Of a stretch of DNA of 64,000 bases, positions 24,400 to 33,635 are shown one piece after another (the stretch's first letter is position 1; each line of letters starts with the position of its first letter). Origin of the DNA: Natrialbaceae archaeon AArc-T1-2 (GTDB taxonomy: Archaea; Halobacteriota; Halobacteria; Halobacteriales; Natrialbaceae). The notes under the pieces are model-generated. The model worked only from the letters and a program-made list of their open reading frames with translations. It was not told the DNA's origin and made no database searches. Location of the stretch: the NCBI RefSeq assembly GCF_030273315.1, contig NZ_CP127174.1, positions 124,001 through 188,000 on the forward strand, written 5' to 3'. Made by a program: the position numbers and the translations under genes.

Positions 24400-24974
24400 T
24401 GGAATCGGAACTGTCGGTCAGGGATGTCCTGACGAAAGAGTACGTCGGCGTGAGCGAATCCGATACCGTACTCGATGCGATCCATCTTATGCGAACGGAG
24501 CGGACGGGCTGTGTGTTGGTTCTTCGTGGCTCCGACCCAGTCGGGATCCTGACCGAGTGGGACGCCCTCGGTCTCGTCGCGGACGAGGACGACCCGTCCG
24601 AAACGACTGCCGACGACGTCATGTCGACGCCGGTGCTGACGATCGGTGCGGATCGATCACTTACTGCTGCTGCGGACACGATGACACGAGAAAACGTCCG
24701 CAACCTCGCCGTCGAGGAAGACGACGACCTCCTCGGCGTCGTTACACAGCGTGACGTAATCGCCGCGGTCGGTTCGTTCGGGGCAGCGACGCCGTCGCGA
24801 ACCGACGAGCCGTCACTGTCAACACCAGCACGTTCTAGCACCCAGGAGGAGCCGCTCCCGAACGGCGGCGACGAGTACACGACACAGAGCGTCTGTGAAG
24901 CCTGTGGCTCGCTCGCCGAGTCCCTGTGGGAGTCGAACGGACAGTTACTCTGTTCGGACTGTCGTACCGTGTGA
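24399..24974 (+). CDS. CBS-pair protein with C-terminal zinc ribbon
   Basis: A 191-residue protein with a CBS pair: the first domain (residues 5-62, VRDVLTKEYVGVSESDTVLD and GILTEWDAL) and the second (70-125, ADDVMSTPVLTIGADRSLTA and GVVTQRDVI). After a Ser/Thr/Pro-rich linker, residues 165-190 form a zinc ribbon CEACG...CSDC. CBS pairs sense adenosine ligands; the ribbon may contact nucleic acid or protein. ATG 24399 is chosen over the upstream ATG at 24384 because of the TATA box and the dyad just before it. Confidence 0.85.
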   Translation: MESELSVRDVLTKEYVGVSESDTVLDAIHLMRTERTGCVLVLRGSDPVGILTEWDALGLVADEDDPSETTADDVMSTPVLTIGADRSLTAAADTMTRENVRNLAVEEDDDLLGVVTQRDVIAAVGSFGAATPSRTDEPSLSTPARSSTQEEPLPNGGDEYTTQSVCEACGSLAESLWESNGQLLCSDCRTV

Positions 24975-25122
24975 CGTTCCTTTCGCCCTGCAAGAGGAGG
25001 GTTTCCGAACGGTGGAATAGCGCAGCACTGCGTGAGGGTTTCACACGACTCGTGTCGACTGATACCACGACGGAACTCTTCGATGGAAAGACCTTTCGGT
25101 CGTGGCGATGGAGGAGCCGGTA

Positions 25123-26343
25123 ATGATCGCAACCCTCGACGACCTCGACGTCTCCGGGACGACCGTCGGGGTCCGGGTCGACGTCAACAGCCCGATCGCC
25201 GACGACGGGACGCTTGCCGACGACGCCCGGTTGCGTGCACACGTCGACACGCTCTCGGAACTGCTCGAGCGCGGGGGACGGGTCGCCGTACTCGCTCACC
25301 AGGGTCGTCCCGGCGGCGACGACTTCTGTGGGCTCGAGCCCCACGCGAACCGCCTGGGCGAACTGCTCGGTCGCCCGGTCGAGTACGTCGACGCGACGTT
25401 CAGCGCCGCCGCGAGGGAGGCCGTCTCGGAACTCGATGACGGCGACTGCGTCGTCCTCGAGAACACTCGGTTCTACAGCGAGGAGTACATGGAGTTCGAG
25501 CCGGAACGGGCCGCCGAGACCCACCTCGTCGAGCGACTCGCACCCGTCCTCGACGTCTACGTCAACGACGCCTTCGCTGCGGCCCACCGATCACAGCCGT
25601 CGCTCGTCGGCCTCCCGACCGTTCTACCGAGCTACGCCGGCCGCGTGATAGAGCGAGAACTCGAGGTGCTCGGCAATATCGAGGAGACGCCCGAACCCCG
25701 CGTCTACGTCCTCGGCGGCGCGAAGGTGCCGGACTCGGTCGATGTCGCCTGGAGCGTCCTCGAGAAGGGGCTGGCCGATCGCGTACTCACCACCGGCGTC
25801 GTCGGCAACGTCTTCCTCATCGCCGATGGCGTCGACCTCGGCGATACGAGTTCCGATTTCATCTACGATCAGGGCTACTGGGACGAGATCGACCGCGCCG
25901 CCGATCTCCTCGACGCCTACGGTGACAGAATCGCGTTGCCGCGAGACGTCGCCGTCGAGCGAGACGGAACCCGCCACGAACTCGGCGTCAACGCCTTGCC
26001 GCCAAGAGACGGCGAGGCAGCCATGGACATCGGCGAATCGACGCTCGCGTACTACGGACGTCTCATCGAGGACGCCGGCACCGTCATTCTCAACGGCCCC
26101 GCAGGCGTCTTCGAGGACGACAACTTCGAGACGGGGACACGTCGGCTGTTCGATACGGCGACCGACGCCAAGACGAGCATCGTCGGCGGCGGCGATACGG
26201 CTTCTGCGTTGCGCCACCTCGGCGTCGATGGCTTTACCCACGTCAGCACCGGTGGCGGCGCGGCCCTGCGGATGCTCACCGCCGAATCGCTGCCCGCCGT
26301 CACCGCACTCGAAAATGCCCCCGAACGCACAGCCCAGGATTGA
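25123..26343 (+). CDS. pgk: Phosphoglycerate kinase
   Basis: A 406-residue PGK, interconverting 1,3-bisphosphoglycerate and 3-phosphoglycerate with ATP. The opening GVRVDVNSPI matches the substrate-binding VRVDxNVP motif, LAHQGRPGG the second, and the C-terminal IVGGGDTASAL and VSTGGGAAL the nucleotide-binding glycine motifs. The length suits an archaeal PGK. Starts at 25102 (GTG), 25108 and 25123 are possible; 25123 gives the usual N-terminus. The end overlaps the next gene by 29 bases. Confidence 0.95.
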   Translation: MIATLDDLDVSGTTVGVRVDVNSPIADDGTLADDARLRAHVDTLSELLERGGRVAVLAHQGRPGGDDFCGLEPHANRLGELLGRPVEYVDATFSAAAREAVSELDDGDCVVLENTRFYSEEYMEFEPERAAETHLVERLAPVLDVYVNDAFAAAHRSQPSLVGLPTVLPSYAGRVIERELEVLGNIEETPEPRVYVLGGAKVPDSVDVAWSVLEKGLADRVLTTGVVGNVFLIADGVDLGDTSSDFIYDQGYWDEIDRAADLLDAYGDRIALPRDVAVERDGTRHELGVNALPPRDGEAAMDIGESTLAYYGRLIEDAGTVILNGPAGVFEDDNFETGTRRLFDTATDAKTSIVGGGDTASALRHLGVDGFTHVSTGGGAALRMLTAESLPAVTALENAPERTAQD

Positions 26344-26821
26344 ACCGGCGGCCGAGACCGACCTCGAGGCCGTCACAGACCTGTGGGTACGACTCGCACG
26401 CGAACAGCGCGATCACGACTCACACGTCCGTCCGGCCGAGAACCGAGCGACGATCCGCGAGACGCTTTCTGCACACCGGGTCGGCGACGGACTACTCGTC
26501 GCACGGCTGGACGGCGAGGTCGTTGGCTTCGCCTCGTTTACCGTCGAACACGGCACGTTCGAACTCGACGTCACCCGGGGGCTGCTCTCGAACCTGTACG
26601 TGACCCCGTCCCGACGCGGAGAGGGGATCGGTACGGCGTTGCTCGAGGCCGTCGAGGACGCTCTCGCCGAGCGCGGCGTCGACGTCGTCACGCTCGAGGC
26701 GATGGCCGACAACGAGGCCGCACGGCGTTTTTACCGTCGTAACGGCTACGACGCTCATCGGGTCGCGATGGAACGGAACCTCGAGACGAAAAACGATACA
26801 CCTTCAAAGGACGAGCGATAA
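26315..26821 (+). CDS. GNAT family N-acetyltransferase
   Basis: A 168-residue GCN5-type acetyltransferase. The acetyl-CoA-binding motif A is clear at LSNLYVTPSRRGEGIGTALL (Q/R-x-x-G-x-G/A is RRGEGIG), followed by LEAMADNEAARRFYRRNGY, typical of motif B. Substrate unknown. The ATG at 26315 lies inside the end of pgk in another frame, so translation is probably coupled; long upstream openness of this frame is a shadow of pgk. Confidence 0.85.
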   Translation: MPPNAQPRIEPAAETDLEAVTDLWVRLAREQRDHDSHVRPAENRATIRETLSAHRVGDGLLVARLDGEVVGFASFTVEHGTFELDVTRGLLSNLYVTPSRRGEGIGTALLEAVEDALAERGVDVVTLEAMADNEAARRFYRRNGYDAHRVAMERNLETKNDTPSKDER

Positions 26822-26833
26822 GTCACGGACCGC

Positions 26834-26907
26834 GCCAGGGGAGCATGGGCGGTTCATGCACTCGACTTGTAATCGAGACTTCCGGGGTTCAAATCCCCGC
26901 CCTGGCT
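26834..26907 (+). tRNA. tRNA-Thr (anticodon TGT)
   Basis: The acceptor arms GCCAGGG (26834-26840) and CCCTGGC (26900-26906) pair perfectly, with the discriminator T at 26907. The D stem GCAT/ATGC, the anticodon stem CTCGA/TCGAG with loop CTTGTAA (anticodon TGT at 26868-26870) and the T stem CGGGG/CCCCG with loop TTCAAAT are complete. There is no intron and no encoded CCA. Confidence 0.95.
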
Positions 26908-26915
26908 TTTCTTTT
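26907..26915 (+). terminator. T-rich terminator after tRNA-Thr
   Basis: TTTTCTTTT follows directly on the acceptor stem. Archaeal transcription ends in such T tracts, so this probably terminates the tRNA transcript. Confidence 0.55.
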
Positions 26916-26951
26916 CGTCCGGCCTCTCACCCCTCCCCCTTCAGGTCACCC

Positions 26952-27563
26952 TCACTCGCTCGAGTACCACCGCTCGTTCGTCGTAAGCCCGTAGAACCCG
27001 GCCGAGTCGGCCAGCTTCCATGACGTCGCGGCGAGAACCACGCCGACGACGAGCAGACCGAGTCCGGCGGGGGGATCACCAACGACGAGTCCGAGGACGA
27101 CGCCGGCGAGCGCCATCACGACGCCGACTACCAGTCCGAGAACACCGGCTCCGGTGGCAACGAATGCGAGCGGTCCGGACGGACCGTCGGACGTCTCGAG
27201 GTCGGTTCGCTCGAGGTCGTTTTCGTCGGCGATCGTCTCGACGACCGCGTCCGCACCGCGGACGCCGGTGATCGTGTAGGTGTCCCCGGAGGCGTACTCG
27301 AACTCGAGGGTCTCGAAGAGCAGTCCGGTCCGTCTGATCTCGCGGATGCCGCCGAGCTCGAGGACGAATCCGTCCCAGTCGTCCTCCCCGGGGAGTGTAC
27401 GACCCGGCTTCGCCCCGGCGATGACCCGTTCCGAAGTCACGACGACGGCCCCGTTATGTCCGAGTACGTTCCCGACGCGGGCGCTCGCGTGTGCGAGAAC
27501 GTGTTCGTTCGGACGCGACCGTGGCGGTGATTTGAGCAGGCTGTCGATCGACGACGCTCCCAT
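26952..27563 (-). CDS. PH/GRAM-like domain membrane protein
   Basis: A 203-residue protein. Residues 20-120 form a PH-like domain (NEHVLAHASARVGNVLGHNG, GAVVVTSERVIAG, then VLELGGIREIRRTG), similar to bacterial PH or GRAM domains. Two hydrophobic segments follow near residues 133-160 and 166-185, and a short polar end. Such proteins are membrane-attached and of unknown function. The ATG at 27563 is preferred over an upstream one at 27590. It is divergent from the HalOD1 gene. Confidence 0.65.
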   Translation of the reverse strand: MGASSIDSLLKSPPRSRPNEHVLAHASARVGNVLGHNGAVVVTSERVIAGAKPGRTLPGEDDWDGFVLELGGIREIRRTGLLFETLEFEYASGDTYTITGVRGADAVVETIADENDLERTDLETSDGPSGPLAFVATGAGVLGLVVGVVMALAGVVLGLVVGDPPAGLGLLVVGVVLAATSWKLADSAGFYGLTTNERWYSSE

Positions 27564-27774
27564 GCCCGGATCTTTCGACCACGATGGCAAAAGCGCGACT
27601 ACTCGTGGTCGCCGTTCCCACCGCCGGGTCGTTCGATCGTCTCCGGCACGGATCTATCGTCGACGGCGAGAGTGAGAGAGTTATACACCTTTTGGCCTCC
27701 AAATAATACGCTCGTGTACAACCGTGTACGATACCGTACTAAAAATTTCATCAATATTCGCCCTCGGCCACAGG

Positions 27775-27782
27775 GTTTATAC
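27775..27782 (+). promoter_or_regulatory. TATA box of the HalOD1 gene
   Basis: GTTTATAC lies about 28 bases before the ATG at 27807, at leaderless distance. Confidence 0.55.
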
Positions 27783-27806
27783 TGGTTGGAGTGAAGCCAG
27801 TGACCA

Positions 27807-28076
27807 ATGCTACTGTCAGTCGAGCAGTCGGACGAGGACCGACCTCTTAGCTTCGCGGTCATCGATGCGATCGCCGAACGCGAAGGCGTCGATGCGACCG
27901 AGATCGAACCGCCCGAGTACGAAGCACTGTACGAGGTTCTCAATCCGGAAGCGCTCGATGCGCTCTTTGCCCCGCGAGAGGACGGAACACCCCGGAGTAA
28001 CGGTCAGGTGAAGTTCACGTACTGTGGGTACGACGTCGTCGTCGACAGCGATGGGGACGTAACCGTCCGCGAGTAA
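27807..28076 (+). CDS. HalOD1 output domain protein
   Basis: An 89-residue stand-alone HalOD1 domain, the small output domain found at the end of many haloarchaeal response regulators and also alone. Typical wording is seen: SFAVIDAIAEREGVDATEIEPP, LYEVLNPEALDALF and the C-terminal VKFTYCGYDVVVDSDGDVTV. It probably takes part in signalling, but no receiver or sensor gene is next to it. Confidence 0.88.
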   Translation: MLLSVEQSDEDRPLSFAVIDAIAEREGVDATEIEPPEYEALYEVLNPEALDALFAPREDGTPRSNGQVKFTYCGYDVVVDSDGDVTVRE

Positions 28077-28110
28077 CCGTTACCTCGTTTCCGTCATCGA
28101 ACCCTCACGC

Positions 28111-28857
28111 TCACTCTACGACGGATCCGAAGACGTCCGCGTGGAGTCGACTAGTCACGTGGTCCATCAGCGTCTCGAGGTTTCGCGTGTCCGCCCGGTT
28201 GTACGAGACGAGCGTCTCGAGGGCGTCGTCGTCGCCGCGTTCGTACTCCCGCCAGAGCCGAACCGCGTCGCGACCCGAGAGATCGGGTCGGTCGCGGCCG
28301 ATACCGACCTCGCGTTCGATTCGTTTCAGTCCGCCGGAGAGGCCGAGTGTCCGACAGGGATACATGAGATCGACGTGTGGGACCGAAACGTCGACGTCGT
28401 AGCAGGTCTCGAGGAAGGGGACGTCGAACTGCGCTCCGTTGAACGTGACCAGAAGCGACGCGGCCTCAAGTTCCGTCTGGAGCCTCTCGGCAGTGAGGTC
28501 GTCACCGCGGACGTACGTCGTCGTCTCGCCGCCCCGGTGGACGCTGACAGTCGTCACGTCGTGACAGCTCGCGTCGAGACCGGTCGTCTCGATATCCAGG
28601 AAACAGGCTTCGTCGTGGGCGTTCTCGTACAGTCGCCAGCGACTCGAGGCAGGCATCGACTCGGCGAAGTAACCGAGATCGCCCGCTTCGAGTCGCGTCC
28701 AGGCGTCGTCGATGAACGATTCGATCCGGTCTGCAAGCGTCGGCCCGACGACGCGGCCGTCGAACTCCTCCCAGTGTGTGACCCCGTGTTCCCAGAGTTT
28801 CCGTTCGGTCGCCTCACCGACACCCCGGACCGGGATGAAACTGTTCTCGATTCGCAC
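28111..28857 (-). CDS. RNase H-like (DEDD) exonuclease domain protein with HhH start
   Basis: A 248-residue protein. Residues 5-45 (FIPVRGVGEATERKLWEHGV) look like a helix-hairpin-helix; the rest is a YprB-type RNase H-like domain with the acidic motifs CFLDIETTGLD (exo I), LVTFNGAQFDVPFLE (exo II) and VSYNRADTRNLETL (exo III). A 3'-5' exonuclease acting on DNA or RNA is likely. The GTG start at 28857 (VRIENSF) is chosen: a TATA-like stretch (GCGTTTTTGCG on the minus strand, about 28885-28875) lies upstream, and the longer reading to 28998 would overlap the divergent neighbour. Confidence 0.82.
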   Translation of the reverse strand: MRIENSFIPVRGVGEATERKLWEHGVTHWEEFDGRVVGPTLADRIESFIDDAWTRLEAGDLGYFAESMPASSRWRLYENAHDEACFLDIETTGLDASCHDVTTVSVHRGGETTTYVRGDDLTAERLQTELEAASLLVTFNGAQFDVPFLETCYDVDVSVPHVDLMYPCRTLGLSGGLKRIEREVGIGRDRPDLSGRDAVRLWREYERGDDDALETLVSYNRADTRNLETLMDHVTSRLHADVFGSVVE

Positions 28858-28939
28858 GTTCGAGTGCGGGCACCGGGAACGCAAAAACGCTTGGGTCGGC
28901 CACGACCGACTTTTGAGGCCGTAACACGTAGAGCGAGCT

Positions 28940-29605
28940 ATGGACCGAGACGACGAACTCGCCGAGGCCATCGACGAGCTCACGGCGACGCTTCGCACGC
29001 TTCGGGAGGAACTCGAGCCGCGTCGGCGTTCGCGGCTCCGGCCGCCGACGCCCGACGAACTGCTTCGGTTTTCCGACGAGGTCGCCCTGCCGGCGCTCGT
29101 CGCGATCCTCGAGGCGAACCTGCGAGCGCTCGAGGCGTTCCAGCGCGGACTTCAGCTCTTCCGTCGCGAACGCGAGATTCGAGACGGCGCCGATCGAGCC
29201 GTCGAGTCGACGCGCACGCAGGCGACCGAGCTCCGACGGACGACGCTCGACCAGCTCGACGGCGCACTCACCGAACTCCAGCGTGCAGCAGGCGACGGAA
29301 CGCTCCCTCGCGATCGACGGGCACGCGAGCTGATCGAACAGGCTCGAGACCTGCGCGAGGAGGTCGACCGACGGCTCCGTGAGGCCGGCGCGGACGTCGA
29401 GACCGCCGAACCGACGGGTAAGCGAATCGAGATAGACGACGGGATCGACGACGAGACCACCGACGACCCCGGGGCTGACGTCGACGTCGACGCCGAACTC
29501 GAGACGCTACGGGATCGGTACGCCGACGAAAGCGACGATGAGCACGACGCTCCGGGTGGTGGCGGGGACGACGAAAACGGAGACAACGGCGATGACGACA
29601 GCTGA
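28940..29605 (+). CDS. Helical acidic haloarchaeal protein (DUF7547-like)
   Basis: A 221-residue protein resembling, from memory, the haloarchaeal family labelled DUF7547. It is mostly helical: an opening coiled coil (LAEAIDELTATLRTLREEL), the conserved PPTPDELLRFSDEVALPALV followed by ILEANLRALEAFQRGL, another helical hairpin, then a very acidic disordered tail ending in Gly/Asp repeats. It has no clear membrane span. The function is unknown. Divergent from the RNase H-like gene, convergent with the OB-fold gene. Confidence 0.75.
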   Translation: MDRDDELAEAIDELTATLRTLREELEPRRRSRLRPPTPDELLRFSDEVALPALVAILEANLRALEAFQRGLQLFRREREIRDGADRAVESTRTQATELRRTTLDQLDGALTELQRAAGDGTLPRDRRARELIEQARDLREEVDRRLREAGADVETAEPTGKRIEIDDGIDDETTDDPGADVDVDAELETLRDRYADESDDEHDAPGGGGDDENGDNGDDDS

Positions 29606-29965
29606 TCAGACCGGCTCGAATCGGTAGCCGCCCCACTCCTGGCTCTCCGGTTCCCGAATGCCGGCACCGGGTTCTCGAAGCTCTTCGTCGTAGACCGGCC
29701 GAACCTCGTCGCCGGTCTCGACCTCGCCGGTCGTCAGCTGTCCGATCGCTCGGACCGACTCGCCCTCGACGTCGAACTCGACGATCGCGATGTGGTTCGG
29801 TTCCCGGACGCCGGGTGGTGTCGCCGTGCTGGTCGTCCAGGTGACGATCTCGGCGGTGTACTCGCTCAGGTCGATCGTCTCGACCGGCTCGGCACCGTTC
29901 GGCCCGACCGGATGGCCGGGAAAGCTAATCGATCCGTCCTCGTAGCGGGTCGCTTCCATCGTCAT
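29606..29965 (-). CDS. OB-fold protein, thiolase partner (DUF35 type)
   Basis: A 119-residue protein of the DUF35/OB-fold family that pairs with archaeal thiolases and helps channel acyl-CoA substrates. The usual N-terminal rubredoxin-like zinc ribbon has no CxxC here, so only the OB part remains. Motifs: GPNGAEPVETIDLSEYTAEIV, IAIVEFDVEGESVRAIGQL, and GDEVRPVYDE. It overlaps the thiolase stop by ATGA (29962-29965), consistent with an obligate pair. Confidence 0.8.
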   Translation of the reverse strand: MTMEATRYEDGSISFPGHPVGPNGAEPVETIDLSEYTAEIVTWTTSTATPPGVREPNHIAIVEFDVEGESVRAIGQLTTGEVETGDEVRPVYDEELREPGAGIREPESQEWGGYRFEPV

Positions 29966-31119
29966 TGTGCAGCCTCCATGATCGTGGTGATGACGCAGTT
30001 GCCAAAGCCGCCGACGTTACAGGTCAGACCGACGTCGGCCTCGACCTGTCGCGGGCCAGCCTCGCCGACGAGCTGTTCGTAGATCTCGACGGCCTGTGCG
30101 ACGCCGCTTGCGCCGAGTGGATGGCCCTTCGATTTGAGCCCGCCGGAGGTGTTGATCGGCAGCTCGCCGGTGTCACGCTCCGTATAGCCCTCCTCGACAA
30201 GCTGCCAGGCCTCGCCGTGCTCGGCAAATCCGAGCCCCTCCATCTGAAGGAACTCGAGGATCGTGAACATGTCGTGCAGTTCCGCGACATCGACGTCCGC
30301 CGGTCCGTAGCCGCTCATCTCGTAGGCGCCGTCGCCGCTCTCGACGACGCCACCCATTACTGTGGGGTCCTCGCGTTCGTGGACGACGTGGGTGTCCGTG
30401 GCTCCGTCGATCCCCGAGATGACGACGTACTCGTCGGTGTACTCTTTGGCCACCGACTCCGGACAGAGCATAAGCGCCGCCGAGCCGTCCGTGATCGGGC
30501 AGAAGTCATACAGCCGTAGCGGGTCGGCGACGACCGGCGACGCCATCGCCGTCTCGAGGTCGATCTCTTTCTGGAACTGGGCCTTCGGGTTGTCGACACC
30601 GTTTTTGTGGTTCTTGACCGCGACCCTCGCGAGGCTCTCCCGGGGCGCGTCGAAGCACTCTAAGTAGTGTCGAGCGGTCAGTCCCGCGAACGAGGGCAGG
30701 GTCAGTCCGTGTTTGTACTCGACCGGATGGGTCAGCGACGCGATGACGTCGGTCGCCTCGGCGGTCGTGCGGTGTGTCATCTTCTCGCCGCCGACGAGCA
30801 GCGTCATTTCGCTCGCCCCGCTCGCAACCGACTGCCAGGCGGCGTAGATGCCCGCGCCTCCGCTCGAGCTCGTCTGGTCGATGCGCTGGGTGTATGCAGG
30901 CATTGCGTCGAGGTCGTGCACCAACGCGTTGACGACGCCGGATTGACCCTCGAACTCCCCACTCGCCATATTCGAGACGTACAGGTGTTCGATTTCGCCG
31001 GTGTCAACGCCAGCGTCCTCGAGACACGCCACCCCAGCCTCCACGAGCAACTCGCGGATCCACTCGTCGCGCTGTCCGAACTGGGTCATCGACGCCCCGA
31101 TTATCGCGACACGTTCCAT
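29962..31119 (-). CDS. Thiolase-like protein lacking the nucleophilic cysteine
   Basis: A 385-residue archaeal thiolase of the acetyl-CoA acetyltransferase/SCP2 type, paired with the OB-fold partner. The C-terminal GHPLGASG (catalytic His) and CNVGGFGNC (second Cys region) are present. At the place of the first catalytic cysteine (normally ACASG or similar), the sequence is DQTSSSGGAG, so Ser or Thr replaces Cys. It may act on other CoA substrates or not as a true thiolase. Starts at 31119, downstream of hflX with an 84-base gap. Confidence 0.85.
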   Translation of the reverse strand: MERVAIIGASMTQFGQRDEWIRELLVEAGVACLEDAGVDTGEIEHLYVSNMASGEFEGQSGVVNALVHDLDAMPAYTQRIDQTSSSGGAGIYAAWQSVASGASEMTLLVGGEKMTHRTTAEATDVIASLTHPVEYKHGLTLPSFAGLTARHYLECFDAPRESLARVAVKNHKNGVDNPKAQFQKEIDLETAMASPVVADPLRLYDFCPITDGSAALMLCPESVAKEYTDEYVVISGIDGATDTHVVHEREDPTVMGGVVESGDGAYEMSGYGPADVDVAELHDMFTILEFLQMEGLGFAEHGEAWQLVEEGYTERDTGELPINTSGGLKSKGHPLGASGVAQAVEIYEQLVGEAGPRQVEADVGLTCNVGGFGNCVITTIMEAAQ

Positions 31120-31203
31120 AGGCTCACTGACTCCAGTCAGCGATTTATAGTTACGGAACTGGTCGTATTGTGTGATAGATTACCAATGTGAACAAAACGC
31201 GAT

Positions 31204-32505
31204 CTACGCCGACTCGGCAGTCGCCGTCTCGAGTTCGCTCGCTCGCGACCTGGCGCGAGAGACGACGGCCGGCCGCGCCTCGAAGGAGACGTGGACGTCG
31301 TCGTCGCCGTACGTGACGTCTTCGACGTTGGCGTTGTCGTGGATCCACGAGACCAGACTCATCGTTTCGTCGGTCATCGGTAACACCAGTCGCTCGCGTT
31401 CCCAGTCGGGCAGTTCGCGGTCGATGCGATCGCGCAAGGCGTCGACGTTCGTTCCGTCCGCCGCGCTGACGGCAACGGGGTTCGGTGCGAGTGCCGAGAG
31501 TGCGTTTCGTTTTTCGGCGAGTTCCTCCTCGCTCACCTCATCGATCTTGTTCAACACGGTGACGATGGGGGCTTCGTTGCGCTCGTAGAGGGTGTCGTGG
31601 CTGGTGACGAGCTTCTCGTGGATGTCCTCGACCGGCTCGCTGACGTCGACGACGAGCAAGACGAGATCGGCGCGATAGACCGAATCGAGCGTCGACTTGA
31701 ACGACTCGACGAGCCAGTGTGGCAGGTTGCTGATAAACCCGACCGTGTCGGTGAGCAAGATCTCGCGCGGTCCGACCTCGGCTCGGCGGGTCGTCGTCCC
31801 GAGCGTCGTAAACAGCCGGTCTTCCGACTCCGCGGTCGCGTCGAGATCCGGATGAAGCTGTTCGTTCTCGTCGATCTCGAGGTCTTCCGCGAGCCGGCGA
31901 AGCAGCGTCGACTTCCCGGCGTTCGTGTAGCCGGCGAGCGCGACGAGGTCGAACCCGGAGGCACGCCGGCGCTCGCGGCGGTGTTCTTCGGTCTGTTCGA
32001 TGCGCTCGAGTTCGTCTTTGATCCGACTGATCTGGTCTTTGATGTCCTGCTCGCGGCTCTCGTCGTACTCGCCCAGGCCCATGAAGCCGGGGTGTTCGTC
32101 TCGCTTTGCGAGGCTCGTCTTGGCCTCGGCGCGAGGGAGTTCGTAACGCAGCTCTGCGAGCTCGACCTGTAGCTGTGCCTTGCGGGTCTGGGCGCGCTGG
32201 CCGAAGATCTCGAGGATCAGCGTGAACCGGTCGATGACCTCGACGCCCTCCGGGAGGAGTTGACCGAGGTTGTACGTCTGGTAGGGTCCGAGCCGATTGT
32301 CGAAGATGACCGTCGTGACGTCGGCTAGCTCGACTTTCTGGGCGAGTTCGTTTGCCTTCCCCTCACCGAGTTGCAACGCCGGATCGGCTTTCCGGGTCTG
32401 GGTCACCTCGCCGACGATGTCGTAGCCTGCGGCCGCAGCGAGGTCGCAGATCTCTTCCGTATCGGGCGTACCTGAGTCGACTCGTTTCGCGATTATCGCT
32501 CTCAT
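31204..32505 (-). CDS. hflX: HflX GTPase
   Basis: A 433-residue HflX-type GTPase that binds the large ribosomal subunit and can split stalled ribosomes. The N-terminal HflX domain has the QLGEGKANEL and IFDNRLGPYQTYNLGQ motifs, then a coiled coil of charged residues (KDQISRIKDELERI), then the G domain with G1 GYTNAGKST, G3 DTVGF and G4 NKID. Length is normal. Confidence 0.93.
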   Translation of the reverse strand: MRAIIAKRVDSGTPDTEEICDLAAAAGYDIVGEVTQTRKADPALQLGEGKANELAQKVELADVTTVIFDNRLGPYQTYNLGQLLPEGVEVIDRFTLILEIFGQRAQTRKAQLQVELAELRYELPRAEAKTSLAKRDEHPGFMGLGEYDESREQDIKDQISRIKDELERIEQTEEHRRERRRASGFDLVALAGYTNAGKSTLLRRLAEDLEIDENEQLHPDLDATAESEDRLFTTLGTTTRRAEVGPREILLTDTVGFISNLPHWLVESFKSTLDSVYRADLVLLVVDVSEPVEDIHEKLVTSHDTLYERNEAPIVTVLNKIDEVSEEELAEKRNALSALAPNPVAVSAADGTNVDALRDRIDRELPDWERERLVLPMTDETMSLVSWIHDNANVEDVTYGDDDVHVSFEARPAVVSRARSRASELETATAESA

Positions 32506-32854
32506 GCAGGTGAATGTGGTGGATGTCGGTCGTCGATCACACGCGAGTCGAACCGCTCTCCGCTCGCGTGACTTTGCGAGTGGGATCGAACCAGGGCGGG
32601 CGACGACCGACGCCGAACCATCTTAGCGACGCCGGTCGACCACCTCCGTTGGAACGTGACCACTCATACGTTGGGATACGAGCCGAGTCGCCTTGAATCC
32701 CGTGGCGGAGCGAAAAGACCTACCGTCGGTCCCGGATTCGTCGAACACGCCGAGACGGCGTCGTCTTGCAAGGCGGCGTTCGATCGGTGGCGAAGTGGGT
32801 CGGCGACGACGTCGCCGAGGGGTGGCCCGTATAACCGCAGCGGAATCGACCGTC
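32506..32854. other. Intergenic region between sbds end and hflX start
   Basis: About 350 bases hold no gene that I can support on either strand. A short inverted repeat, CACGCGAG (32540-32547) against CTCGCGTG (32563-32570), lies just upstream of hflX and may be a regulatory or terminator hairpin; nothing else stands out. Confidence 0.55.
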
Positions 32855-33580
32855 CTACTGCGTTCGCAGTTCGTCTTTGTCTTTGATGATCCGCGTTTCG
32901 GCCTCGCCGCTTGTAATCTCGTTAACCAGGTCGTAGAAGTCGTTTTGCATGCCGGCTGGGAACGTGAGGACGCCGACCCACGAGCCGTCGGGTTGCCACT
33001 CCTCGCGTTCTAACTCGCCGTACTGGCGAATCTTCGCCTGGGCGCTGCCGGCGTAGTCGGCCGGGACCTGAACCGCGACGGTCACCTCCTCGAACCGGAT
33101 CGGGATGATCGGCCGCAACGCGTCCAGGGCGTCGTCGACCTGTTGCTCGACGGGTTCCATCGGCTCGACCGTAAACCCCGCCTCCTCGAGTGCACTCTCG
33201 ATGCGCTCGGGCGGGTGAGGTGCGTCGTCCATCTGGGGGTTGATCGCGTTTCGCGCGATCGTGTCGATCAGCTGTTTGCGTTTCTGTTCTTGCATCTCGC
33301 GGCGCTGTTCGGCCGTGATCTGGATCTCCCCGCGTGTGATGACCTCGGGAATGATCTCCAGTGGATCCGTCGTGTCGAAGACTTTCTCGAGGTCGTTCTC
33401 GGCGGGGCGGTCCCCTCGCGAGGCGTCCTCGAAGACGTCCTCAGCGGCGATGACGTCCTCGAGCTCGCCCTCGAACTCGTCGCGTTTGATCGCGAGTGCC
33501 GCATCCGGATCTACGAGCACCTCGAAGCGTGCCCCGTGTGACTCGAGACGCGCCGTCACCGCCTCGTCGAGTGATATCAT
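32855..33580 (-). CDS. SBDS ribosome maturation protein
   Basis: A 241-residue SBDS-family protein, acting in the release of the anti-association factor from the 50S/60S subunit. The N-terminal FYSH domain ([22 protein letters not shown], then [20 protein letters not shown]) and the downstream domains with [19 protein letters not shown] and [17 protein letters not shown] are typical. The start at 33580 gives the standard N-terminus; upstream reading frame is only a shadow of psmA. It is the last gene of the rnp3-rnp2-psmA-sbds block. Confidence 0.92.
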   Translation of the reverse strand: MISLDEAVTARLESHGARFEVLVDPDAALAIKRDEFEGELEDVIAAEDVFEDASRGDRPAENDLEKVFDTTDPLEIIPEVITRGEIQITAEQRREMQEQKRKQLIDTIARNAINPQMDDAPHPPERIESALEEAGFTVEPMEPVEQQVDDALDALRPIIPIRFEEVTVAVQVPADYAGSAQAKIRQYGELEREEWQPDGSWVGVLTFPAGMQNDFYDLVNEITSGEAETRIIKDKDELRTQ

Positions 33581-33635
33581 ACCAGCGAGTAGTCCTGCCC
33601 GAGTAAAAGAGCTTTTCCCGCCGTCGGCTGGACGG

